Source of the DNA: Sorangium cellulosum So0157-2
GTDB lineage: Bacteria; Myxococcota_A; Polyangia; Polyangiales; Polyangiaceae
DNA length: 64,000 nucleotides
Assembly: GCF_000418325.1 (NCBI RefSeq)
Contig: NC_021658.1
Span: forward strand, 3,920,001 to 3,984,000
Direction: 5' to 3'
The notes beneath the pieces are model-generated. The model was not told the DNA's origin. It did no database searches and was given only the letters and a program-made list of their open reading frames with translations. Below, piece by piece: positions 25,392-32,911 of this stretch (the first letter of the stretch is position 1; each line of letters starts with the position of its first letter). A program made the position numbers and the translations under genes.

Positions 25392-26435
25392 TCACGGCGT
25401 CCAGCGCTCGGCTTCCAGGAGCTCCTGGTCGTCGCCGAGCGCCGCGGCTCGGCTCGTGAAGACCGCGCCCGCGTCCCGCGCCTGGTGGAAGCGAGCGCGA
25501 AAGAGCTTCGCGTGCGAAAAATCGGCCTTCTCGACGCTCGCGTGCGAGAAGTCCGCGTAGGTGAGATCCGCGCCGCGGAGGCTCGCCAGCGGGCACTTCG
25601 CCCGCTGAAAGATGGCCTGGTAGAGGTCGGCGTCGCCGAGGTTCGCCGCCTCGAGATCGGCCTCCATGAAGATCGCCTGGCGCGCCCGGAGCGCCGCGGC
25701 CGACGCGCCCGCGAGCCGCGCGCCGAAGAAGATGGCCCGTTCGGCGCTCGCGCCGTCGAGCTTCGCCGCCGTGAGATCTGCGCCCTTGAAATTCGCCTGG
25801 ATCAGCGTGGCGCTCCGCAGGTCGCACCCGGCGAGATCGGCGTCCGTGAGCTGCGCCATCGTCAGGTTCATGCCCGAGAGGTCCTGCCCGCGCAGGCGCG
25901 CCCCGGCGAGCACCGTCATGTGCATCGAGGCGCCGCGCAGCCGCGCCGTGGACAGGTCGGCGTTGAGCAGGCACGCCTGATGGAGCCTCGCCTCCTCGAG
26001 CACGATCCCTGCCACCTCGGTGTCCACGAACGCGAAGCGGTCGAGGTTCGCCGCGCGGAAGCTCGCCCGGTCGGCGCGCCCCTTCACCATGTTCCCGAGC
26101 GTCAGCCCGGCGCCGTCGAACGAGGCGCCCGACGCGTCGCACTCCACGAAGTCGGCGGACTGGAGATCGGCGCGGGCAAACGAGGCGCCGAGCAGCGCGC
26201 ACCGGGTCCATGCGCTGTGGCGCGCCCTGGCGCCGGCGAGGTCGACGCCGGCGAGGTCGCACGCGCTGAGCACCGACTCTTCCAGGTTGGCCTCCGCGAG
26301 CGCCGCGCCCCGGAACGAGACCTTCTCGAAGAGGACCCCCGACAGGTCCAGCCCGGAGAGGTCGAGCCCGGCGAGGCTCTCCTCGATGATCGGCTCGCCT
26401 GCCTCGACCCTCTCGGTCAATTCGTCGCGGTTCAT
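25392..26435 (-). CDS. Pentapeptide-repeat protein of the T6SS tip operon
   Basis: A 347-residue protein that is nearly all pentapeptide repeat (A[D/N]LxG-type units such as LAGLDLSGLDLSGV and DLSGMNLTMAQLTDADLAGCDL), predicting a long quadrilateral beta helix. It starts with a short acidic helix (MNRDELTERVEAGEPIIEESL). The start codon overlaps the upstream stop by four bases (ATGA). A structural, adaptor or effector-protecting role is possible. It is one of four pentapeptide proteins in the operon. Confidence 0.8.
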   Translation of the reverse strand: MNRDELTERVEAGEPIIEESLAGLDLSGLDLSGVLFEKVSFRGAALAEANLEESVLSACDLAGVDLAGARARHSAWTRCALLGASFARADLQSADFVECDASGASFDGAGLTLGNMVKGRADRASFRAANLDRFAFVDTEVAGIVLEEARLHQACLLNADLSTARLRGASMHMTVLAGARLRGQDLSGMNLTMAQLTDADLAGCDLRSATLIQANFKGADLTAAKLDGASAERAIFFGARLAGASAAALRARQAIFMEADLEAANLGDADLYQAIFQRAKCPLASLRGADLTYADFSHASVEKADFSHAKLFRARFHQARDAGAVFTSRAAALGDDQELLEAERWTP

Positions 26436-29110
26436 CCGTCCTGCCTCGTGAAGAGCACGCGCTTGATGTGGGCGTCGGCGAAGGTCGTCCGCTCGTCCCC
26501 CTTGGCCTGGAGGAGGTTCGCGGCGAAGAGGTTCGTCCGCGTGAGGTTCGCCCCGGCGAGCTTGGCCTTCTGCAGCATGGCGTCCATGAGGTTGGCGCTC
26601 GAGAGGTCCGCGTCGGTCAGATCGGCCCGGATGAACCGCGCTCCCTTGCCGCGGAGCGACGCGAGGCGCGCGCCGCGCAGGTTCGCCTCGCTGAAATCCG
26701 CCTCGTCGGCTGCGGCGCCCTCGAAGCTGGCGCCCGCGAGGTCGGCGCCGCGCAGGTGCGCCGCGGCGAGCTCGGCCCCCGAGAAGTCCGCGCCCGGCAG
26801 CGCGGAGGCGGGCACGAGCCGCAGGTTCGCCGCGCGGGCCCGCCGGAAAGACGCGCCTTCCACGCGCATCTGCACGAAGGTCGCCTGCTCGAGCAGCGCG
26901 TCGCTGAAATCGATCGTCCGGCCCGTGCACTGGAAGAAGGTCGCCTTCCGGAGCTTCGCGCCCGCGAAGCGCGCCTCCGAGAGATCGACCCGGAAAAAGA
27001 GCACGTCGTCCGCGCTCGCGCCGCGGAGATCCGCGCCCGAGAGGGCCGTCTCGTAGAGATCTGCGCCCTCGAGGTCGGCGTTTGACAGGAGCGCCCCCGC
27101 GAGCCGGGCCTTGTGGAGGTTGGCCCTGGACAGCCTGGCGCCCTCGAAGATCGCGCCGGCCAGCTCGGCCTCGCCGAGGTTCGCCTCGACGAGCCGGGCG
27201 CCGGTCAGCACCGCGCGCTCGAGCCGCGCGCGCGCGAGCACCGCGCCCGACAGCTCGGCCCCCGCGAGATCGCACGCCGTGAGATCGGCGCCCTCCAGCA
27301 GCGCCTCGCGGAGGTCCGCGCCCGCGAGGCGCAGGCCCCGCAGATCGGCGCCGGTCAGATCGCGCCGCGCCAGCGACGCGCCCTCGGCGAGGGCGCGCTC
27401 GACGTCCGCGCGGAGGGCGGACTGGGCCGCCTCGCCCCGCGGCGCGGCGGGCGCGAGCAGGTGGGCGGAGGCGCGGTACGACGTGAGCAGCGCCGCCTCG
27501 GTGCGGTGCAGGCCGTCGAGGAAGGCCGGATCCGCGAGCTTCGCCTCGAGGTCCTCCATCGGAACGCCCCCCACGCGGCCCGCCTCCGCGAGCTCGCGGA
27601 GGCGCGCGATCTCCTCCGCTGCGCGGAACGTCGGCGGGCCGCCCCCTTCGCGCCGGCCCTTCTCGACCATCGCGTCGAAGTCGATGCCCTGGTCGGCGCA
27701 CGCCCTCCGCGCCTGCTCCTCGGCCGAGAGCCTCTCCGCCTCCGCCTCGTTCGCGAGCGCGCTCGCCTCGGCCTCCATGCGCTCCACGAACTCGGCCATC
27801 TCGTCGAGCCCGGGCGGCTCCGGGGCGGCTGGCAGCTCCGCCGGCAGCGCCTCGTCCGGCTCCTGGCCGAGCAACACCGCCGCCGCGCGCGCTCGATCGA
27901 GCTCGCGCTGCGCGCGCGCGCGCGATCGCCGCTCCATGTGCCCGCGCCGCGCGAGCAGCTCGTCCATGTCGCTCAGGCGGTCGTCCGGGAAGGAGACGGC
28001 CGGCGCGCCCGGATCGGCCTGCGGCAGCAGATCCTTGTCGCGCAGGGAGTGGACATGGCCCCTCTCCTTGTCGAGCCGCCGCGCGAGCACCTCGCGGTAG
28101 TGCTCGACCGGCCTCGGGGCGTCGGCGCGATCGAGGGCGATGAGGAGCACGGCCAGGTCCGCCGCGTCGTCTTCGGCGACGTCGATCACGCCACGGAAGA
28201 TCGCGACGCCCCGCTCCACGTTGGGGAGGAGGATCACGGTCTCCAGGCGCGTCGCGACCTCCTCCAGGGGCGCGTCCCCGCGCGCCGCGGCGTCCCCTTC
28301 GCGCTGGATGAAGCAGCGCGCGCGGACGCTGGGCACCCTGGCCTGGAGGCGCGCCTTCGTGGGGTGCATGTTCTCCAGCACGAGGGGCTCTCCCCCCTCG
28401 AAATAGCCGGGCAGCCGCTGATCTTCGGGGGCCACCTGGAAGTACTCGGGATCGAGGTCCCGCGCGAAGCCGGGGAACTCCTGCTCGACCCATTTCGGTC
28501 CGTAGGTCCCCATCTTGGCCATGCGCCCGGCGAGCGTCGGGTCGAGCGCCCCGAAGCACGCGGGCGGCGGCCGATCGCCGGGCGATGCCACGAGGTGCTG
28601 CGGGTGCTCGAGGCGCGGGAGCAGGTGCACCCGGGCCCCGTCTTCGTCGACGGGAGCGAGCCCCATGCCCTTCGGGTTGGGCGGGTAGTCGGGCCCGCCG
28701 AAGGCGTTCTCCCAGGCGAGGTCCATCTCGGTGATGGGCTCGGGCTCGGTCGGGCCGCCGCGCTGCCAGCGCCGCTTGCCGATGACATAGAGGCTCTTGT
28801 CGACGAGGGGGGCTTCGTCGCGACCCACCTGGAGCCGCGCCGAGAACGCCGGCTGCGGCCTCCCGCCGGGGGCGTACGCCCGGCCGAAGACGAGGACCTC
28901 GCCCCGCGGCTTGGGCAACCCCTCGTCGAGGATCGCGTCCTTGCCCAGCGCCCTGGCGACCTGCTGCCACATCCCGACCTCGGGCAACGCCACCTCCGGC
29001 GCCTCGAGGGGGAAGTACATGATCAGGCCCACGCTGAGGTGGTGCGCGCGCCGGATCGTGACGACGCGCTGGTTGAGAGAGAGGCGAATGGGCCGCACGA
29101 CGCGCGTCAC
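26432..29110 (-). CDS. DUF2169 - pentapeptide fusion protein
   Basis: An 892-residue protein. Residues 1-310 are a DUF2169 domain (for example SLYVIGKRRW, TEMDLAWENAFGGPDYPPNPKGMG, LENMHPTKARLQARVPSVRARCF), the class known as chaperones that load type VI effectors onto spike proteins. Residues about 310-590 are helical and charged. The final 300 are pentapeptide repeats. The GTG at 29110 overlaps the previous stop by four bases, and GGAGG lies six bases upstream. Its C-terminal part is clearly related to the neighbouring pentapeptide proteins (shared FFRVDLSEARF.../FVQMRVEGASFRRARA pattern), indicating tandem duplication. Confidence 0.8.
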   Translation of the reverse strand: MTRVVRPIRLSLNQRVVTIRRAHHLSVGLIMYFPLEAPEVALPEVGMWQQVARALGKDAILDEGLPKPRGEVLVFGRAYAPGGRPQPAFSARLQVGRDEAPLVDKSLYVIGKRRWQRGGPTEPEPITEMDLAWENAFGGPDYPPNPKGMGLAPVDEDGARVHLLPRLEHPQHLVASPGDRPPPACFGALDPTLAGRMAKMGTYGPKWVEQEFPGFARDLDPEYFQVAPEDQRLPGYFEGGEPLVLENMHPTKARLQARVPSVRARCFIQREGDAAARGDAPLEEVATRLETVILLPNVERGVAIFRGVIDVAEDDAADLAVLLIALDRADAPRPVEHYREVLARRLDKERGHVHSLRDKDLLPQADPGAPAVSFPDDRLSDMDELLARRGHMERRSRARAQRELDRARAAAVLLGQEPDEALPAELPAAPEPPGLDEMAEFVERMEAEASALANEAEAERLSAEEQARRACADQGIDFDAMVEKGRREGGGPPTFRAAEEIARLRELAEAGRVGGVPMEDLEAKLADPAFLDGLHRTEAALLTSYRASAHLLAPAAPRGEAAQSALRADVERALAEGASLARRDLTGADLRGLRLAGADLREALLEGADLTACDLAGAELSGAVLARARLERAVLTGARLVEANLGEAELAGAIFEGARLSRANLHKARLAGALLSNADLEGADLYETALSGADLRGASADDVLFFRVDLSEARFAGAKLRKATFFQCTGRTIDFSDALLEQATFVQMRVEGASFRRARAANLRLVPASALPGADFSGAELAAAHLRGADLAGASFEGAAADEADFSEANLRGARLASLRGKGARFIRADLTDADLSSANLMDAMLQKAKLAGANLTRTNLFAANLLQAKGDERTTFADAHIKRVLFTRQDG

Positions 29111-30351
29111 GGTCGGCCTCCATCCAGGATCGCGAGGCCGGCGAGGCCGGTGAGGCTCGCGTCGCGCAGGCGCGATCCCCGCAGGTCGGCGCCGTCCGCC
29201 GAGGCCCCGTCGAGGCGCGCGCCTTCCAGGTCGATCCCGCGGAGGCGCGCCCCATCGAGCGCCGCCTCGGAGAGGTCGGCGCCGCGAAGCGTGGACGCCG
29301 GATCCACCCGGAGCGCGCGCGCCCGGGCCTTGCGGAAGCTGGCGCGCTCGGCGCGGACGCCGGTGAGCGTGGCGCCCTCGAGCAGCGACTCGGCGAAGTC
29401 CGCCCCCGCCGCCTCGCACCGGAAGAAGACCGCTCCTTCGAGGTTCGCGCGCGTGAGGCGCGCCCCGGTGAGGTCGACGTGCGGGAAGAGCAAAGCGTCC
29501 GCGCGGGCGCCGTCGAGATCGGCGCCCCGCGCGATCGCGCCGAAGAGATCGGCGCCGCGCAGATCGGCGCCGGACAGGCGCGCCCCCTCGAGCCACGCTC
29601 GCTGGAGCACCGCGCCCCGGAGATCGGCGCCGCTCAGCACCGCGCCGCTGGCCTGGGCCCCCGCGAGCCGCGCTCCACGCAGGCTGGCGTTCGGGAGCCG
29701 GGCGCCCTCCAGCCGGGCGCGGGTGAGATCGGCCCCGGCGAGGTTCGCCCCGGAGAGATCACAGCCGGACAGGTTCGCGCCCTCGAGCGAAGCCTCGCTC
29801 AGGTCGACCCCCGACAGGACCAAGCCGCGCAGGTCGGCGTCCTGGAGCTCCCGGCGGGCGAGCGACTCGCCAGCAGCGGCGGCCCGCTCCACCGCGGCGC
29901 GCAGGGACGGCTCGGCCCGCGGCGCGCGCGCCTCCAGCACCTCCGCGGGGACGAGCCGCTCCGTCAGGGCGGGCGCGGCCGAGAGGGCCGCCTGCGCGCG
30001 GCGCCCCCTGGCCACGCTCTCTGGATCTGCCGGCGCCTCGGTCGCCCGGTGCGCCGCCGCGAGCGCCGCGCCTGCGGCGATCTCGCGCCGGAGGGCGCCG
30101 CCGGCGCCGGCCGCGGGCGCGCCGCCGCCCCGGCGCGAGGGCCCGTTCTGCGCAGGGATCGCGGCCTGCTGCAGCGCCCGGACGGCGTCCGCGAGCGCCG
30201 CGCGGGGATCGGCCGGCCCCTCGGACAGGGCCCGCTGGAGCGTCGCTTCCAGCGCCACGTCGGCGCCGCGCAGCGCCTCCCGCGCCCCTGCCAGGTCGGG
30301 CATCGCTCCCACCGACGGGCCGTCCCCGGCGCCGGATCGCTTCCTCATCAT
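29107..30351 (-). CDS. Pentapeptide-repeat protein of the T6SS tip operon
   Basis: A 414-residue protein. The first 145 residues are Ala-rich and helical, with no recognised domain. Residues about 150-414 are pentapeptide repeats (ELQDADLRGLVLSGVDLSEASL...). The C-terminal half parallels that of the DUF2169 fusion next to it, including a FxRCEAAGADFAESLLEGATL segment. The first of two adjacent ATGs (30351) is taken as start. It lies 44 bases downstream of vgrG and overlaps the next gene by four bases. Confidence 0.75.
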   Translation of the reverse strand: MMRKRSGAGDGPSVGAMPDLAGAREALRGADVALEATLQRALSEGPADPRAALADAVRALQQAAIPAQNGPSRRGGGAPAAGAGGALRREIAAGAALAAAHRATEAPADPESVARGRRAQAALSAAPALTERLVPAEVLEARAPRAEPSLRAAVERAAAAGESLARRELQDADLRGLVLSGVDLSEASLEGANLSGCDLSGANLAGADLTRARLEGARLPNASLRGARLAGAQASGAVLSGADLRGAVLQRAWLEGARLSGADLRGADLFGAIARGADLDGARADALLFPHVDLTGARLTRANLEGAVFFRCEAAGADFAESLLEGATLTGVRAERASFRKARARALRVDPASTLRGADLSEAALDGARLRGIDLEGARLDGASADGADLRGSRLRDASLTGLAGLAILDGGRP

Positions 30352-30395
30352 GTCGCGTGTCGCTCCCTGCTCCGCCTCGGCGCCCGTCACGCCCG

Positions 30396-32816
30396 TCAGA
30401 TGACGGTAAATCCGGATTTTTGCAGCGACAGCGCCCGCGAACGGATGGATGTGGGCAGGGACTCGATGGTGATGTTCCGCTTGATGAGCCGCGCGTTCTC
30501 CATCACGAGCTCTGCCCCCGCCTTGGCCGTCACCGTGGTGCCGTACTTCATGTCGAGCGTCACGCCCGCGTTCGTCGATACCTTGGTTCCGAGGGTGTTC
30601 TCGTTCGAGCCCGCCGCGTTCACCGTCAGCTTGAAGCCGAGCGTCGTCTCCATGTTCCACGCCGCCTTCAGCTCGAACGCCCCGCCGAGGGACATGTTGA
30701 CGTTCGCGGTGGCCTTCATGTCGAAGACGAAGCCGGCCGCGACCGAGATGAACATGCCGAGCTTGGTGTCGACCGTCGAGCCGACGGTCTGCGAGACGAC
30801 GGAGCCCTTCGTCGTCGTCTTGAAATTACCGTGCTTCTCGTCGTTCGTGTTCCCGTGGACGACGCTCTTGAAATTGCCCTGCTTGGTCTCCTCGGTGTTG
30901 GAGTAGTTCACCGTCTTCACGTTGCCGATCGTGTAGGTCGTGCTGTCGCCGTACGTCGCCGTGGTCACCGTTCCGCCGGTCCAGACCAGGAACTCGCCCA
31001 TGCGCAGGATGGTGTGGTTGCCCTTGATCAGATCGGTCTTGTCTCCCAGGATGGCCTTGCCCTCGCCGGCGCTCTCCCAGGTCACCTTCTGCGCCGCGTA
31101 GAACTCCATGCCCCCCGCGTTCGCCTTGGCCATGTAGTTGCCGGCCTCGATGTCCATCGTGACGTGGTCGCGGACGTTGACCGACCAGTTGCCGCCGCCC
31201 TGCTTGCCGACGTTCACGTCGAAGTTGCTCCCGGAGTCCCACACGCTGTTGGCGTCGGTCTTGGCGATGAGCTCGTGGCTGTCGTTGGGGGCGCCCATGC
31301 GCAGGTACGTGTTCGAGTACGGCGTCGAGAGCGTGATGCGCTGCGCGCCGGCCTGGTCCTCCAGCTCGAGGCGGTTCCTGCCGCCGGTCTGGATGACGTT
31401 CTTCGTGTGGTTGCCGCTCGTGACCGGGCTCGGCGTGAGCACGTTGGGCACCACGCCGGAGATCACCGGCCGATCCGGGTCGCCGCCGAGGAAGCTCAGC
31501 ACGACCTCGGTCCCCCGGCGCAGCGGGAAGTGGAACCCTTCGACGCCGCCGCCGTGCGGCTGCATCATGCGCACGTACGTCGAGCCGCTGCCGTCGCGCG
31601 GGCTCGCCTCGTCGAACTTGAACTTGACGAGGTAGCGCCCGTGGTCGTCGATCTGCGCGTACTCGCTCGCCGCGGAGCCGTCGACCGTGCCGTTCTCGTA
31701 ACCGTAGATGCGCGGCCACGGCGTCCGCGACTCCGCCCGGAACTGCGTCGACGCCGGGATGGCCGCGACCTCGACGAAATAGACCTCCTCGTGCGTGAGC
31801 CCGGTGAGCTCCTCGAAGTCGCTGTGCCCCGCGGACTGGTTGCCGTGGTGGCGCAGCTCGACCGCGAGGTACTTCGTGTTGAACCGCGCGCGCGGGTGGT
31901 CCTCGAGCTCGAACGTGTACCCCGAGCGCAGGTGGAGCCGCGAGCCGGTGGCCTGATAGACCGCCTCGCGGGCGAGGTACTCCTCCGCGCGCAGCTGGGC
32001 AAGCCGCTTGCCGGCGTCGGCGCTGAAGAAGCGCTCGCCATAGAGGCTGATCTCGCCGGTGCCGTACTGGGACACCGGGGCCGCGCCCGAGAGCGGGAAC
32101 TGCGGCCGCACATAGTCGTAGTCCTTGAGCTTCACCCGCGACGGCAGCGCCCCGTGCTGGCAGGAGAAGGTGCGGAACGAGGCCGAGGCGCTCCGGTCCT
32201 CGCCGGTCTGCGGGTGGTAGCGGACCGGCGCGCTGAGCGCCCCTGCGGGATAGCTCTTGTCGTCGCACAGGACGAGCTTCTCGCCGTCCTCGGTGTGCTC
32301 GAAATAGTAAAAGATGCCTTCCCGCTCCATCCAGCGCGACACGAAGTCGAAGTCGCTCTCGCGGTACTGGCAGATGTGCTCCTCGGTCTCGTGGCTGCCG
32401 AGGTTGAGCTCGACGTCGCTCCCCGTGATGCCGTTCTCCTCGAGGACGAGCTTGATCACCTCGGGCACGGTCTTCTTCGTGAAGATGCGGCTGTGCTTCG
32501 ACAGGGTGAGCCCCCAGAGCCGCGGCACGAGCACCGCCCGCAGGAGCGCGCGGCCGCCGAACTCGTGCACGAGGTCGACGCCGGCGAGCACGCCGGTGAA
32601 CACGTAGGGCGGATTCGCATCGTCCTGGCGGTCGATCGAGAGCCGGGCCTTGGCCCCGACCATTTCGGCGAAGTCCGTGTCGTCCTCGCCCTCGCTCGGG
32701 ATCGACAGGAAGATCTCGAACCGATAGGGGCGCGAGATCGCCTCCACGCCGCGAAAGCCGACGACGCGCGTCGGGCCTTGCAGGATGCTCGAGGAGAACG
32801 TGATGAGGTCGCTCAT
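30396..32816 (-). CDS. vgrG: VgrG, type VI secretion spike protein
   Basis: An 806-residue spike protein. The N-terminal gp27-like part (MSDLITFSSSILQGPTRVVGFRGVEAISRPYRFEI, ICQYRESDFDFVSRWMEREGIFYYFEH) leads into the OB-fold domain (GRYLVKFKFDEASP, STYVRMMQPHGG, PLRRGTEVVLSFLGGDPDRPVISG) and the beta-helical needle. From about residue 560 there is a long repetitive extension (NFKSVVHGN, NFKTTTKGS, Gly/Thr-rich strands) ending without an enzymatic domain. It forms the puncturing tip of the T6SS. No sheath or baseplate genes are in the window, so this is an auxiliary spike island. Confidence 0.92.
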   Translation of the reverse strand: MSDLITFSSSILQGPTRVVGFRGVEAISRPYRFEIFLSIPSEGEDDTDFAEMVGAKARLSIDRQDDANPPYVFTGVLAGVDLVHEFGGRALLRAVLVPRLWGLTLSKHSRIFTKKTVPEVIKLVLEENGITGSDVELNLGSHETEEHICQYRESDFDFVSRWMEREGIFYYFEHTEDGEKLVLCDDKSYPAGALSAPVRYHPQTGEDRSASASFRTFSCQHGALPSRVKLKDYDYVRPQFPLSGAAPVSQYGTGEISLYGERFFSADAGKRLAQLRAEEYLAREAVYQATGSRLHLRSGYTFELEDHPRARFNTKYLAVELRHHGNQSAGHSDFEELTGLTHEEVYFVEVAAIPASTQFRAESRTPWPRIYGYENGTVDGSAASEYAQIDDHGRYLVKFKFDEASPRDGSGSTYVRMMQPHGGGVEGFHFPLRRGTEVVLSFLGGDPDRPVISGVVPNVLTPSPVTSGNHTKNVIQTGGRNRLELEDQAGAQRITLSTPYSNTYLRMGAPNDSHELIAKTDANSVWDSGSNFDVNVGKQGGGNWSVNVRDHVTMDIEAGNYMAKANAGGMEFYAAQKVTWESAGEGKAILGDKTDLIKGNHTILRMGEFLVWTGGTVTTATYGDSTTYTIGNVKTVNYSNTEETKQGNFKSVVHGNTNDEKHGNFKTTTKGSVVSQTVGSTVDTKLGMFISVAAGFVFDMKATANVNMSLGGAFELKAAWNMETTLGFKLTVNAAGSNENTLGTKVSTNAGVTLDMKYGTTVTAKAGAELVMENARLIKRNITIESLPTSIRSRALSLQKSGFTVI

Positions 32817-32911
32817 GGTCGTGTCTCTTCCAGGGTGCGAGGAGGTGAATGCTCCGCCTTCGTTCCCGAGGGAGCGCGTTCTATGGAGCTAGACGTAAAG
32901 GAGTCCGCGCG

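Noticed and set aside
32817..32911. Separate vgrG promoter (TTGACG with CTAGCT 17 bases on)
   Set aside because: The -10 match is poor and the gap between genes is short; continuous transcription from the upstream gene is simpler.
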